Source: Saccharopolyspora soli | GTDB lineage: Bacteria > Actinomycetota > Actinomycetes > Mycobacteriales > Pseudonocardiaceae | Assembly (NCBI RefSeq): GCF_022678645.1 | Contig: NZ_JALBWV010000045.1 | Span: forward strand, 1-64,000 | Reading direction: 5' to 3' | DNA: 64,000 nucleotides | In this document: one piece after another, positions 19,398 through 28,353 of the stretch | How positions within the stretch are numbered: the first letter of the stretch is position 1 | Layout of the letters: every line of letters begins with the position of its first letter | Position numbers and translations under genes: made by a program | The notes under the pieces: model-generated | The model's input: only the letters and a program-made list of their open reading frames with translations | Databases searched by the model: none | Told to the model about the DNA's origin: nothing

Positions 19398-19832
19398 GTG
19401 GTCGCCGCGGGAGACGCCGGTAAAGGCGAAGCCGACGTCGCCGAGAGGCTCGACATCGAGCCGGAGATGGTTGTCCAGGAACTCGGCTGGGATGAGGACG
19501 TCGATGACGACGTCCGGGCCGCGATCGAGGAGCGTTGCGGGAGCGATCTGCTCGACGAAGATGCCGACGAAGTGGTCGATGTCGTGCTGCTGTGGTGGCG
19601 CGAAGATGATGGCGACCTGACGGACACGCTTCTCGATGCCATGACGCCACTGTCCGATGACGGGGTCATCTGGGTGCTGACCCCGAAGACCGGCCGGGAC
19701 GGCTACGTCGAACCGGCTGACATCGCGGAGGCGGCATCGACGGCGAACCTGGCCCAGACGGCCAACGTCAGCCTCGGTGAAGGCTGGATGGGTACCAGGT
19801 TGGCCTACCGCCGGGCCAAGGCCCGGCGCTGA
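19398..19832 (+). CDS. DUF3052 family protein
   Basis: A 144-residue acidic protein of the actinobacterial DUF3052 family, seen in MVVQELGWDEDVDDDVR, CGSDLLDEDADEVVDVVLLWWR and GVIWVLTPKTGRDG. The GTG at 19398 follows GGAGGAGTGA. It is usually found near aceE in actinomycetes; no activity is established. Confidence 0.92.
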   Translation: MVAAGDAGKGEADVAERLDIEPEMVVQELGWDEDVDDDVRAAIEERCGSDLLDEDADEVVDVVLLWWREDDGDLTDTLLDAMTPLSDDGVIWVLTPKTGRDGYVEPADIAEAASTANLAQTANVSLGEGWMGTRLAYRRAKARR

Positions 19833-19868
19833 TCGGCCGGTCGCAAGTCGCTGTGTGCATGGTCCACC

Positions 19869-19902
19869 CCGTGGGCACCGGTTTCCGCATCGGTGCCCAC
19901 GG
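19869..19902 (+). terminator. Terminator hairpin after DUF3052 gene
   Basis: CCGTGGGCACCG and CGGTGCCCACGG form a perfect 12-bp stem around a 10-base loop, 36 bases past the stop. Confidence 0.75.
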
Positions 19903-19961
19903 TGGTGTGGTCGGTGTAGGTTCGGCGATGACAAGGTCATGTCGAACAGAAGGGTGTGCTC

Positions 19962-20426
19962 ATGGCGGTTGAGGTCGGTGCACAGGCGCCGGACTTCACG
20001 TTGTCGGACTACAACAAGCAGAAGGTCTCGCTGGCCGACTTCCGGGGCGAGAAGAACGTGCTGCTGGTCTTCTACCCGTTCGCGTTCAGCGGGACCTGCC
20101 AGGGCGAGCTCTGCCAGGTCCGGGATGACATCGGAGAGTTCCAGAACGACAAGGTCCAGGTGGTCGGCGTGTCGGTCGACTCCCCCTTCGCGCTCAAGGC
20201 GTGGGCGGACCAGCAGGGCTACACCTTCCCGCTGCTGTCGGACTTCTGGCCGCACGGCGAGGTGGCCAAGGCGTACGGCGTGTTCAACGAGAAGGCCGGG
20301 ATGGCCAACCGGGGCACGTTCCTGATCGACACCGAGGGCAAGGTCCGCTTCGCCGAGGTGAACCAGCCGGGCGAAGCCCGCGACCAGAACGTCTGGAAGA
20401 AGGCGCTGGCCGATCTGACGGCGTGA
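19962..20426 (+). CDS. AhpE-like peroxiredoxin
   Basis: A 154-residue thioredoxin-fold peroxidase. The peroxidatic Cys46 lies in PFAFSGTCQGELCQVRDD, close to the mycobacterial AhpE motif, but a second cysteine five residues later (Cys51) gives the CX4C spacing of PrxQ/BCP enzymes, so it could work as an atypical two-cysteine enzyme. It reduces hydroperoxides in the cytosol. The ATG at 19962 is favoured over the GTG six bases upstream. Confidence 0.92.
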   Translation: MAVEVGAQAPDFTLSDYNKQKVSLADFRGEKNVLLVFYPFAFSGTCQGELCQVRDDIGEFQNDKVQVVGVSVDSPFALKAWADQQGYTFPLLSDFWPHGEVAKAYGVFNEKAGMANRGTFLIDTEGKVRFAEVNQPGEARDQNVWKKALADLTA

Positions 20427-20428
20427 CG

Positions 20429-20445
20429 CACCGCCCAAGGCGGTG
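20429..20445 (+). terminator. Short hairpin after peroxiredoxin gene
   Basis: CACCGCC-CAA-GGCGGTG is a 7-bp stem with a three-base loop starting two bases past the stop codon. Likely a terminator. Confidence 0.55.
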
Positions 20446-20531
20446 GTGGCCGACCACGTACCGAGGACGCCGCGAAACCCCGGTAGGGTGGCCGAGGTGA
20501 TCCGATCGGCGGAACGGCTCGGCCACCAACA

Positions 20532-20606
20532 GGGCGCATAGCTCAGCGGAAGAGCACTTGCCTTACAAGCAAGGGGTCGTAGGTTCGAACCCTACTGCGC
20601 CCACCA
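20532..20606 (+). tRNA. tRNA-Val (anticodon TAC)
   Basis: Acceptor arms GGGCGCA and TGCGCCC pair perfectly. The anticodon stem CTTGC/GCAAG encloses CTTACAA with anticodon TAC (codon GTA). The T-arm GTAGG-TTCGAAC-CCTAC is intact and CCA is encoded. The gene lies directly beside the phage integrase, which makes its 3' half the probable attachment site. Confidence 0.97.
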
Positions 20607-20615
20607 GAGAAGGGC

Positions 20616-20646
20616 TGACCAGCACAAACAGCCTTTGTGTTGGTCA
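20616..20646 (+). terminator. Hairpin between tRNA and integrase
   Basis: TGACCAGCACAAA pairs with TTTGTGTTGGTCA over 13 positions with one mismatch around CAGCC. It probably stops tRNA transcription from entering the integrase gene, and is phage-derived DNA if the attachment site is the tRNA 3' end. Confidence 0.6.
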
Positions 20647-20691
20647 TCGACTTCGTTGCACAGCGCACCGCGACACGATAACTTAGCTCCC

Positions 20692-21597
20692 ATGCGGGAG
20701 CAATGGGACGGGCTGATCCGTGACTTCAGCAAGGCTTTGAAGCGCGAGAACAAGTCGGCGAACACCATCGAGATCTACACCTCGTCAGCGCGGCGGTTCG
20801 TCGACTGGCTGGAGTCCCACGACCGGCTGCACGCGGTTGCCGAGGTCACCCGCCGCGACGTCGGCGACTGGATCACCGAGCTGCTGGAGACCCGTAAACC
20901 AGCCACGGCCAACGGCAGGTACCGGGCTCTGCAACAGTTCTTCAACTTCCTGGTCGACGAGGACGAGCTGGAGTCCTCGCCGATGCAGCGAATGAAACCG
21001 CCGCACGTGCCCGAAACCCCGGTGCCGGTGGTGCCGCTGGAAACGATCAAGGATCTGCTGAAGCAGTGCGATGGCAAGGACCTCATCTCCCGCCGCGACA
21101 CTGCGATCATTCGCCTGCTCATCGACACAGGTGGTCGGCTCTCCGAGGTCGCCAAGATCACCGTGGAGGACCTGGACCTCGACCAGGACCAGGTCATGGT
21201 GATGGGTAAGGGATCCCGGCCGAGGATGCTGCCCATTGGATCCAACACATCGCTGGCGCTCTCCCGCTATGTGCGGGTGCGCGCCAAGGAGAAGTTTGCC
21301 AAGGCTCCGCAGCTTTGGCTGGGGGAGAAGAACCGTGGACCGTTGGGTGACAACGGCATCAAGCTCATGCTGCGTCGGCGGGGCCGCGCGCTGACGCCGC
21401 CGATCGACAACCTGCACGCCCACCAGTTCCGGCACACCGCCGCGCATGAATGGCTGGCCGCTGGGGGCAACGAATCCGACCTGATGCGGCTGATGGGCTG
21501 GCGCTCGCCGCAGATGCTGCGCCGCTACGGTGCCTCGCTGGCCGACGAGCGGGCCCGCAACGCGCACCGCAAGCTCGCGCTCGGCGACCGCGTCTAG
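20692..21597 (+). CDS. int: Tyrosine site-specific recombinase (integrase)
   Basis: A 301-residue recombinase with an N-terminal SAM-like core-binding domain (residues 5-95) and a catalytic domain carrying Arg149 (TGGRLSEVA), Lys173 (MGKGSRPR), His244 and Arg247 (HAHQFRH), Trp270 and nucleophile Tyr279 (RRYGAS). It integrates and excises the prophage. Starting 86 bases from the tRNA and reading away from it is typical of tRNA-targeting elements. The 3' end overlaps the convergent next gene by four bases. Confidence 0.95.
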   Translation: MREQWDGLIRDFSKALKRENKSANTIEIYTSSARRFVDWLESHDRLHAVAEVTRRDVGDWITELLETRKPATANGRYRALQQFFNFLVDEDELESSPMQRMKPPHVPETPVPVVPLETIKDLLKQCDGKDLISRRDTAIIRLLIDTGGRLSEVAKITVEDLDLDQDQVMVMGKGSRPRMLPIGSNTSLALSRYVRVRAKEKFAKAPQLWLGEKNRGPLGDNGIKLMLRRRGRALTPPIDNLHAHQFRHTAAHEWLAAGGNESDLMRLMGWRSPQMLRRYGASLADERARNAHRKLALGDRV

Positions 21598-22331
21598 AGG
21601 AGCGCCCCGACCAGCTTGCCGACCTTCACGAGGCAGGCACCTGGGGCGATCGTGGGAGTGGGCAGCACCCTCAGACACGTTATTGGCCGATGCCCGTTGC
21701 CCCGTGGTGGTTCATTCGGCCCGATCTCGTCGGTTTCCTCGCGCGGGGGCACCTCCGCCGCGGGGGATTCGCCGCCAGGGGGAAGGGATTCGGGGTCGGG
21801 TTCTGGGGATGGCTGGCCGGGCGTCGGTGTCGACGCGCTGGGGCGCGTGTGGTCGGGCGGTCCAGCTGTGCGCGTCGCCGGAGGCGCCGGTTCGGGTTGC
21901 CCTGCGAACGCGACTGTCCAGGTGGGTGTCGGTGCGGCTGGCGGGGTAATGGCGGCCGGAAGCGGCGTGACGATGACCGGCGGCGGCGTGAGTGTGACCG
22001 GCGAGGGTGCGGCGTCACTATGGTGCGGCCGGTCGCGTGTGGGCGGAACGACCACGAGCACGATCGCCACGGCCACGGTGACCGCCGCGCCTGCGGTCGC
22101 CGACCATGCGGTCACTCTCGGGCGTCGGAGCGCCCACGACGCGGCAGCGAGGATTCCGGCCGCAGCGAGCAGGCCACCCTTGAGCAGGGCGAGGTGGCGT
22201 TTCCCCCGGATCATTGTTTTCTCAACCTGGCTGCGCTCGGCGTCGTCGTTCGCCGCGATGTGGGCTAACTGTGCGTCGATGCGCCCCCGAAGCCGTTCCA
22301 GGGTCATGCGCCAGTGGGACGGTGTGATCAT
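21594..22331 (-). CDS. Membrane protein with proline-rich tail
   Basis: A 245-residue protein. A short cytoplasmic N-terminus ([19 protein letters not shown], probably helical) is followed by two transmembrane helices at about residues 50-67 and 79-95 and then a Pro/Thr-rich stretch of roughly 110 residues (about 98-210) that probably lies outside the membrane. It sits between integrase and repressor, a usual place for lysogenic-conversion or superinfection-exclusion genes, and is read in the repressor direction, so it may be expressed in the lysogen. Function unknown. Confidence 0.7.
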   Translation of the reverse strand: MITPSHWRMTLERLRGRIDAQLAHIAANDDAERSQVEKTMIRGKRHLALLKGGLLAAAGILAAASWALRRPRVTAWSATAGAAVTVAVAIVLVVVPPTRDRPHHSDAAPSPVTLTPPPVIVTPLPAAITPPAAPTPTWTVAFAGQPEPAPPATRTAGPPDHTRPSASTPTPGQPSPEPDPESLPPGGESPAAEVPPREETDEIGPNEPPRGNGHRPITCLRVLPTPTIAPGACLVKVGKLVGALL

Positions 22332-22423
22332 CGATCATCCTGGTTGAACGATCTAGTAGGAACGCTTGATCGTAAAACTCGATGTCCATTTTGAACAGTC
22401 AGTAACTGCCCATTAGCGCCGCG

Positions 22424-22921
22424 TCACCCGAATGCGCGCTTTTCTCCTGGCTCGTGTCCGGCCTCGCCGAGTTGGGCGAGCAGCGCTTCGACCTCGGTCA
22501 CCAACTGTTCTCGCTGGGACTCGTCGGTGACCTCGCCGCGGTCCAGCCGCGCCAGTTCCTCGTTGATGCGGTCGCGCATCTGGTACAGCGCCACCTGTTG
22601 ACGCAGCCGTTCGAGCTCGGCGCGCTCGTCGTCGGCCGGGGCCGACGCTGCGGCCTGGCTGGCCTGGCCATCGATTTGCCGGTCGAGTGTGGCTTCGTCG
22701 CCCGTGTCCAGAAATACGGAGATGGCACTTTCGGTCCAGCCGAGCCCGCCCTCGATCGCCAGGAACACGCTCTGGCCGACGCGTTCGTCGCCAATCTCGG
22801 CTCGCGCCACGCTGTTCTCGCTGACCCCGATTGCCTCGGCGAACGACTTCTGACTGCGGTAGCCCGCACCCAAGCGCGCACGCTTGATGCGTCTCCCGAG
22901 CGTCTTCCGTCGGCCCTCCAT
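22424..22921 (-). CDS. cI-like XRE-family repressor
   Basis: A 165-residue protein with an N-terminal helix-turn-helix (SQKSFAEAIGVSENSVARAE at about 23-42) and a coiled-coil C-terminal half (ELERLRQQVALYQMRDRINE), probably for dimerisation; there is no LexA-type protease domain. It is divergent from a cro-like gene across a 168-base region, the layout of a lysogeny switch. Confidence 0.85.
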   Translation of the reverse strand: MEGRRKTLGRRIKRARLGAGYRSQKSFAEAIGVSENSVARAEIGDERVGQSVFLAIEGGLGWTESAISVFLDTGDEATLDRQIDGQASQAAASAPADDERAELERLRQQVALYQMRDRINEELARLDRGEVTDESQREQLVTEVEALLAQLGEAGHEPGEKRAFG

Positions 22922-23089
22922 GCGGCCAGAGTATCCCAGAGATTTACAGGAATTGATGCCCCTACCTAGGGGTTTTCCGAGCCTCGTTAGCACTCGCATG
23001 TCCAGGAAAGTACAGATAAATCCAGCATCATGCATCCTGCTAGCGGACTAGCTTTGACTTTTCTGTAAGAGTCTGGAAATCTCTTGACC
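22922..23089. promoter_or_regulatory. Lysogeny-switch operator region
   Basis: Three copies of a CTGTA-type half site appear: ATTTACAGGAAT at 22942-22953 (complement strand), AGTACAGATAA at 23009-23019 (complement strand) and CTTTTCTGTAAG at 23058-23069. They are spaced about 67 and 50 bases apart between repressor and cro-like gene. A perfect CCCCTA-CC-TAGGGG inverted repeat followed by TTTT is at 22959-22972. I take these as candidate repressor sites. Confidence 0.5.
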
Positions 23090-23431
23090 ATGCCACCTGT
23101 CAACGCAACCCGGCTCCGAGACCGCCGCGACGAGCTTGACCTCACCAACACCGAGCTCGCGCGCCGTGTCGGAACGTCGCAGGGGTACGTCGAGAACATC
23201 CTCTGTGGCGCCGACGCGCCCTCGAAACGCGTGATCTACCGCCTGAGCCGGGTCCTCGACCTGCCCGTGGACGAGATCGAGGCCGGGCGGCGTACGCCGC
23301 AGGGCGATCCGTCCGAGCCGCCCGTGCAGCCGCCCAACGCGCCTACGCACCCGCCCCGTCGGCAGGACCACGAACCGGGGAAGACCAGCCCCCAGCGCGT
23401 CACCAGCTCCGCCCGCGGAACTGCGGCATGA
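23090..23431 (+). CDS. Cro-like XRE helix-turn-helix protein
   Basis: A 113-residue protein with an N-terminal helix-turn-helix (TNTELARRVGTSQGYVENIL at about 18-37) and a proline-rich, disordered C-terminal tail. It is the first gene of the rightward early operon. ATG at 23090 is preferred to the TTG six bases before it. Confidence 0.82.
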   Translation: MPPVNATRLRDRRDELDLTNTELARRVGTSQGYVENILCGADAPSKRVIYRLSRVLDLPVDEIEAGRRTPQGDPSEPPVQPPNAPTHPPRRQDHEPGKTSPQRVTSSARGTAA

Positions 23432-23679
23432 CCCCCGAGCAGCGTGCCCTGCGGGCCCGCATCGGGGCACACGTGTCGTGGTCGCAGACCGAAGACCGCG
23501 CCGCCCGTACGTCGGCCGCCCGGCAGCGGTTCCTCGACCGCTGCGAACGCGAAGTCGACCCCGGCGGGGTGCTGCCGATGCAGGAGCGCGCCTACCGCGC
23601 CGAGCACGCCCGGAAGGCGTACTTCGCGCGTCTGGCCATGCGATCCGCTGCGGCGCGACGCGCACGAAAGTCCGCCTGA
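23428..23679 (+). CDS. Small basic protein, early region
   Basis: An 83-residue Arg/Ala-rich, probably helical protein coupled to the cro-like gene by an ATGA overlap. I recognise no family. Confidence 0.6.
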   Translation: MTPEQRALRARIGAHVSWSQTEDRAARTSAARQRFLDRCEREVDPGGVLPMQERAYRAEHARKAYFARLAMRSAAARRARKSA

Positions 23680-23755
23680 CCCAACAAAAACGCGGGTCGC
23701 CGCCCTTCCGCCAAGAACCGGCAACGACCCGCTGACCAGAGAGGACAGAGCTCTC

Positions 23756-24061
23756 ATGGCTACTAACGAGCCTATCCCACCAGCTGAAAACCCTTGTGAG
23801 CGGACCGAATGGTCGATGGACATGGCAGCCGTGCTGAACAGCATGTTGACCAGCGATGTGGCGCTGTTGGAGCAGGACAGCCGGGCGTGGTTGGCGCTGC
23901 CTGGTCGCGGCTGCGACGGCGGCCGTCTGCGTCCCTGTACTCGCGACGGGGCGTGGCATTTGCGGGATCACGGCAACGACGTGTTCTGCATCCAGCATGC
24001 CGCGCTGTTGCTGCGCGTCGAGGACTGGACGGCCGAAGGCCCCGAGGCGGTGACCGAGTGA
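23756..24061 (+). CDS. Early-region protein with Cys/His motif
   Basis: A 101-residue protein. The middle has PGRGCDGGRLRPCTRDGAWHLRD then VFCIQHAALLL, so Cys and His residues (C..C...H...C..H) that could bind a metal. The TGATG overlap couples it to the next gene. Unknown function. Confidence 0.6.
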   Translation: MATNEPIPPAENPCERTEWSMDMAAVLNSMLTSDVALLEQDSRAWLALPGRGCDGGRLRPCTRDGAWHLRDHGNDVFCIQHAALLLRVEDWTAEGPEAVTE

Positions 24062-24249
24062 TGCCGCGCGTTGTTCTTGTGATGTTGCCGCTGCTGGGTG
24101 CCCCGTGCGCCGTCTGCGCCCATCCAGCACGCCATGTCGATGCCGACCGGCACGTGATCCACGTCGATCTCCGGCTACGGCCGTGCTTGCTCCCGCCGGT
24201 CCCCGCCGCGCCTGCGGTGTCCTCCGATCTCGCCGAGGTGACCCCATGA
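24061..24249 (+). CDS. Small early protein with CxxC-H pattern
   Basis: A 62-residue product beginning with a hydrophobic stretch and GAPCAVCAHPARHV, possibly a small metal site. It is coupled at both ends (TGATG upstream, ATGA downstream), which is the main support that it is translated. Confidence 0.5.
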   Translation: MPRVVLVMLPLLGAPCAVCAHPARHVDADRHVIHVDLRLRPCLLPPVPAAPAVSSDLAEVTP

Positions 24250-24641
24250 CGACCACGGAAACCGTCAGCAACGACCTGCTCGCCACCTTCGACCGCCTCG
24301 TGGGAGCGGGTGAGAACGCGCCGCTGGCCGAGTTGAAGAAGCGGTTCGCCGACGCCGAGTACTTCCGGTACCGGGATCACCAGCTCTACAAGACGTTGAT
24401 CGAGCTGCCGGTGACCGTCGCCATGATCACGGGCGACACTTCGACCGCCGTGCGCAAGATCCTTGACGGTCTGCGTGAACTCCACGGTGATGATCTGCTG
24501 TTCAGCTTCGAGGGACGCGGCGACCAGGTCACCTTGCAGGTCCGGATCTGGCGTGACGAGACCGCGCTGCGGGCCCTGTGGCGCGAATACGCCGAAGACG
24601 AGTACAAGTCCACGGTTCTCGCGGGCGGCGGTGCGGCGTGA
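24246..24641 (+). CDS. Early-region protein, unknown
   Basis: A 131-residue mixed alpha/beta protein, acidic at the N-terminus, ending in a Gly/Ala tail. Overlaps both neighbours by four bases. No recognisable domain. Confidence 0.6.
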   Translation: MTTTETVSNDLLATFDRLVGAGENAPLAELKKRFADAEYFRYRDHQLYKTLIELPVTVAMITGDTSTAVRKILDGLRELHGDDLLFSFEGRGDQVTLQVRIWRDETALRALWREYAEDEYKSTVLAGGGAA

Positions 24642-25258
24642 GCGACCGACTGGACGAGATCAAGGCTCGCGCCAAAGCTGCGTCGGCAGGCCCCTGGCAC
24701 TGGGCGGGAAACACCGACGCAGGAGACCCCTACCTAGCCAACTGGCGGCCCGGCTACGGCCGATGCACGGTCATGGGCCACGTGCACGTCGAGCGCACCA
24801 GCAACGACCGCGCCCTGGTCGACGGGCTCTGTGATGTGCCCGACGAGGACCGGGCCGACGTCATCGACAACTACCTGCACGACGCCTACGGGGAGCCGCG
24901 CCACGACGAACGGCTGGCGTTCCCCCTCGACCTGTGGATGAAGCCCGCCCGCGACATGGCCGTGTACCAGGTCGCTCCGCAGGCAACCAGCCGCGACGAC
25001 GAGCGGGTCTACCGGGCCGACATCAAGGGCATCCGCCACCCCGATGCCGAGTTCATCGCTCACAGCCGCGCTGACATCGATTGGCTTGTGGCCGAGGTCG
25101 AACGGTTGCGCGCGGAAGTGTCCGCTGTGCGGGAGCTGCACCGCCCGGACGAGGACGGCGACTGCACCGCGTGCGGCGTCGACACGTACGAGGAGCCGAT
25201 CCCGTGGCCCTGCGTCACCGTGCGGGCTGTCGATGACGCCTCGGCGGTGACCGCGTGA
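24638..25258 (+). CDS. Ead/Ea22-like phage protein
   Basis: A 206-residue protein with the typical beginning DEIKARAKAASAGPWHW and later EFIAHSRADIDWLVAEVERL, which recur in Ead/Ea22-like proteins of actinophages and lambdoid phages. The C-terminus carries DCTACGVDT. The family is accessory, with no defined activity. GTG start overlaps the upstream stop. Confidence 0.68.
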   Translation: MSDRLDEIKARAKAASAGPWHWAGNTDAGDPYLANWRPGYGRCTVMGHVHVERTSNDRALVDGLCDVPDEDRADVIDNYLHDAYGEPRHDERLAFPLDLWMKPARDMAVYQVAPQATSRDDERVYRADIKGIRHPDAEFIAHSRADIDWLVAEVERLRAEVSAVRELHRPDEDGDCTACGVDTYEEPIPWPCVTVRAVDDASAVTA

Positions 25259-25446
25259 CGGTGTTGGTCGTGGGCTTTGCGCAGCCGGAGGTGTGCCCGC
25301 TGTGTGAGGGCTACCCGGCCCTGGAGGTACAGCCGCTCGATGGGCGGGCCGCCGCTCTCATGCCGTGCCCGCTGTGCGTCACGCCCGATCCGATTCACGA
25401 CTTCCTCAGCGCAAATTTCCTTGCATCGAAAGGCAATCAGGAATGA
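25255..25446 (+). CDS. Small zinc-ribbon-like protein
   Basis: A 63-residue protein with two CPLC knuckles (VCPLCEGY and PCPLCVTP), the layout of a single zinc ribbon. It is coupled by ATGA-type overlaps to both sides and precedes the nuclease gene. Confidence 0.6.
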   Translation: MTVLVVGFAQPEVCPLCEGYPALEVQPLDGRAAALMPCPLCVTPDPIHDFLSANFLASKGNQE

Positions 25447-26249
25447 CCACGATGTCACCTCGTGAGCGCATAGTGCGCGGGATTGTGCGGGTGGACTACC
25501 CGAACTATCACCGCTACAAGATCGACGGCCGGTGGGCGATCGGGGTCACGACCGCGTTGAAGGGCATCCCGAAAGACGACGCCTTGAAGCGGTGGGCAGC
25601 CCGGTTGGTTGCGACGCATGCGGTGGAGAACATCTGGGATCTCAAGCGGATGATCGACGCGGGTGGCAACGGCCCGGCGATCCACTTCCTCAAGGAGTTG
25701 CCGAACCAGCGCCGCAACGAGGCCGCGGTGCGCGGCACCGACGTGCATGCGTTGGCCGAGCGCTACATCAAGGGCGACGAGGTCGAGGTGCCCGAACACC
25801 TCGAACCGTACGTGCGCGGCTACGCCGCCTACATCGAGGATTTCAACCCGACCACCGTCCACGAAGAACTCACCGTCGCCAACCGCACGCACGGCTACGC
25901 CGGAACCCTGGACTCCATCCAGGATATTCCGACGCTCGGTCGGGCGCTGGTGGACTACAAGACCAGCAACGGCGTGTTCGGCGAGCATGCGTTGCAGTGC
26001 ACCGCCTACCGGTACGCCGAGGTCTACCTCGACGCAGGCGGCGACGAGCAGCCGATGATCCCGGTCGACCGCGTGTTCATCCTGCACATCCAGCCCGACG
26101 ACTACCAGCTGATTCCGGTGCAGGCCGATGGCGAGGCGTTCGCCAGTTACCTCGCGGCGCAGGCCAACTACGTGGCCAACGTGCAGTCGCGCAAGCTCGA
26201 CAAGCTGCTCGGCGCCCCGGTGATGCCGCCGGTCGGTGATGCCGCGTGA
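25443..26249 (+). CDS. RecB-like PD-(D/E)XK exonuclease
   Basis: A 268-residue nuclease with the RecB/Cas4-type motifs in order: an early histidine (GTDVHALAERYI), GTLDSI with the motif II aspartate, ALVDYKTSNG with the DxK pair and QCTAYRYAEVY (QxxxY). It probably resects double-stranded ends to feed the ERF annealing protein encoded next (overlap of four bases), a Red-like pair. Confidence 0.85.
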   Translation: MTTMSPRERIVRGIVRVDYPNYHRYKIDGRWAIGVTTALKGIPKDDALKRWAARLVATHAVENIWDLKRMIDAGGNGPAIHFLKELPNQRRNEAAVRGTDVHALAERYIKGDEVEVPEHLEPYVRGYAAYIEDFNPTTVHEELTVANRTHGYAGTLDSIQDIPTLGRALVDYKTSNGVFGEHALQCTAYRYAEVYLDAGGDEQPMIPVDRVFILHIQPDDYQLIPVQADGEAFASYLAAQANYVANVQSRKLDKLLGAPVMPPVGDAA

Positions 26250-26887
26250 ACATCCAGGAAGCCATCACTGCGGTCATGGAAGACGTGCGCTCGATCGAGA
26301 AGGGCGACCACAACGACTTCCACAACTTCGCCTTCCGCGGCATCGACCGCGTCCTGAACCGAGTCGGCCCCGCGCTGCGCTCTCACGGCCTGGTGGTCAC
26401 CCCCGAGTTGCGGTCGCTGGACTCGCGGGACATCACCACCTCCAAGGGCAAGCGCGAGCGGGAGGTCACCGTGACGGTGGCCTACCACTTCCGTGGCCCG
26501 GAGGGCGATTCGCTCGAACCCCCGGTCGTCGTGCCCGGTGAAGCATCCGACGCGGGTGACAAGGCGGTGGCCAAGGCCATGAGCGTTGCGCAGCGCACCG
26601 CCTATATCCAGGCGTTCAACATCCCCACCGGCGAAACCGACCCGGATCAGCACACCATCACCCGCGCCGTTGACCCGCTGGTGAAGGTCAAGACCGAGAT
26701 CTGGGCCCAGGCCGAGAAACGCGGCTGGATCACCGACGACAGCTACCAGCCATTGGCCGACGACTTCGGCCAATGGAGCCAGGGCCGCGACATCACTGAG
26801 GCTGACGAGAAGACGCTGCGCGACTACCTCGCGCACATCCGCCCGAAGCGAACCATGCGCCGCGGCAACGGAGGGCAGCAGTCGTGA
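26246..26887 (+). CDS. erf: ERF-family single-strand annealing protein
   Basis: A 213-residue recombinase of the ERF superfamily, shown by FHNFAFRGIDRVLNRVGPAL, VVTPELRSL and GDKAVAKAMSVAQRTAYIQAF. It anneals complementary single strands during phage replication. It starts with GTG inside the nuclease stop. Confidence 0.92.
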   Translation: MNIQEAITAVMEDVRSIEKGDHNDFHNFAFRGIDRVLNRVGPALRSHGLVVTPELRSLDSRDITTSKGKREREVTVTVAYHFRGPEGDSLEPPVVVPGEASDAGDKAVAKAMSVAQRTAYIQAFNIPTGETDPDQHTITRAVDPLVKVKTEIWAQAEKRGWITDDSYQPLADDFGQWSQGRDITEADEKTLRDYLAHIRPKRTMRRGNGGQQS

Positions 26888-27231
26888 GCGCCGGACAGCT
26901 CGCGCTCGGCTACGTCGACCGGCATGAGGGGCAGGCCGCCGCGCTTGCGGCGGCCACCGCGCCCCAGCGGGGGGACTACCGGCAGCGGTGCGAGGCCGCG
27001 CTTGCCGCGCTCGTGCGCGCCGGTGGTGAGTTCACCGCCGACGACGTGCGGCGACTGGCAGGGCCGCAGGACGGGGCCGGGCGCAACGTGCTGCCGTCGG
27101 TGATCGGTGTCGCCGCACACCCCGATACCGGCATCATCGTGCCCGCTGGGGAGTACCGCAGCAGGCGACGTGAACGCCGCGGCTCCCGCAACCGCGTGTG
27201 GATCGCGCGGCCGAAAGGCGGTGCGGCATGA
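26884..27231 (+). CDS. Early-region protein, winged-helix-like
   Basis: A 115-residue basic protein; the GEFTADDVRRLAGPQ segment and the basic C-terminal hairpin look like a small winged helix. Unknown role, co-transcribed with the recombination genes. Confidence 0.6.
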   Translation: MSAGQLALGYVDRHEGQAAALAAATAPQRGDYRQRCEAALAALVRAGGEFTADDVRRLAGPQDGAGRNVLPSVIGVAAHPDTGIIVPAGEYRSRRRERRGSRNRVWIARPKGGAA

Positions 27232-27593
27232 CAACTCCGGACGCGCCGCTGAACCCGGTGCAGATCGAGCAGAACATCCGCACCTGCGCCGAACGCATCC
27301 ACAAGGGCGTCACGGTCACCACCGACGCCGAGTGCGAGGCTCGACGGGCACGCCGGGAGTACGACGCCGCGGTGGCCCGCGCCTACATGGACCACGAGGG
27401 CCCCGCGCACGAGCGGAAGTACGCCGCCGAGCTGGCCACCCAAACCGAGCGCGAAGCCGCCGAAACCGCCGAGATCACCTACAAGTACGCCGAGCGCACC
27501 GCCAAGGCGGTCGAGGCCGAGTTGCGCGCCTGGCAGTCCGTCGGCGCATCCGTGCGGCTGATGTATGGCGTGGAGACCGGGGTGGGCCGGTGA
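27228..27593 (+). CDS. Helical early protein
   Basis: A 121-residue charged, almost wholly helical protein (residues 40-100 are rich in Ala, Glu and Arg), probably a coiled coil. Coupled to both neighbours. No family recognised. Confidence 0.58.
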   Translation: MTTPDAPLNPVQIEQNIRTCAERIHKGVTVTTDAECEARRARREYDAAVARAYMDHEGPAHERKYAAELATQTEREAAETAEITYKYAERTAKAVEAELRAWQSVGASVRLMYGVETGVGR

Positions 27594-27982
27594 CCATCGA
27601 CTACGACGAGGTGCGGCGCCGTTCCCGCGAGGGTTCCCCGTTCTCCAACGGCACTGAGGGCTACGGCTGGATGGCGGTCTGGTGCGAGATCTGCCTGCGT
27701 GATGCCCCGTTCCGCAACGGCATCAGCGCCACCGGCTGCCCGATCATCCTTGTTGCCCAGCTCGGCCGCACCCCGGCCGAATTCCTCGACGGCCCACGTG
27801 ACGAGCACGGCCGCTACTCGATCGCCCAGCGGTACACCTGCATCGAGTACCGCGCACCCGGCAACGGCGGGGGAGAACCCCGGCCGAAGCCCGAACCGCG
27901 TGGCATGGACGGGCTTTTCGACCGGCCGGAACGCAGCACGCGGATGTTCGTGCCGCCGACGCGAATCGAGGTGTCGGCATGA
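27590..27982 (+). CDS. Early-region protein, unknown
   Basis: A 130-residue protein with two cysteine pairs (WCEICLRDAP and GCPIILV...TCIEY) and a basic C-terminus. It may bind zinc. It overlaps the following HNH gene by four bases. Confidence 0.58.
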   Translation: MTIDYDEVRRRSREGSPFSNGTEGYGWMAVWCEICLRDAPFRNGISATGCPIILVAQLGRTPAEFLDGPRDEHGRYSIAQRYTCIEYRAPGNGGGEPRPKPEPRGMDGLFDRPERSTRMFVPPTRIEVSA

Positions 27983-28353
27983 GCAAAGCCCCGAGTGCCC
28001 GCACTCGCGAAATCGTTGCGCAGCGTGCGGATCGTGGCGGCTGGCCGGTGTGCGAGCGCTGCGGCACTCACCGCGGCGCGAACCTGCATCACCGGCGGCC
28101 CCGGCAGATGAGCGGCAGCACCGACCCAGCCACCAACCTGCCGTCGAACCTGCTGCTGCTGTGCGGCAGCGGTACTACCGGCTGTCACGGGTGGATCGAG
28201 TTACACCGCGCCGTCGGCTACCAGCACGGGTGGCTGCTGCGCTCGTGGCAGGTGCCGATCGATACCCCGGTGCGCATTCACGATCGCGGTCTGGTGGTGC
28301 TGGATGACATCGGCGGGATGACGCCGACCTTGCCTTTGGGAGGCGTGGCGTGA
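27979..28353 (+). CDS. HNH-type nuclease domain protein
   Basis: A 124-residue protein with VCERCG, the LHHRRPRQM core, NLPSNLLLLCGSG and GCHGWIELH, i.e. the His-Asn-His fold with two cysteine knuckles. Probably a DNA nickase or nuclease of the early region. The second HNH gene at 35247 is the packaging-associated one. Confidence 0.78.
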   Translation: MSKAPSARTREIVAQRADRGGWPVCERCGTHRGANLHHRRPRQMSGSTDPATNLPSNLLLLCGSGTTGCHGWIELHRAVGYQHGWLLRSWQVPIDTPVRIHDRGLVVLDDIGGMTPTLPLGGVA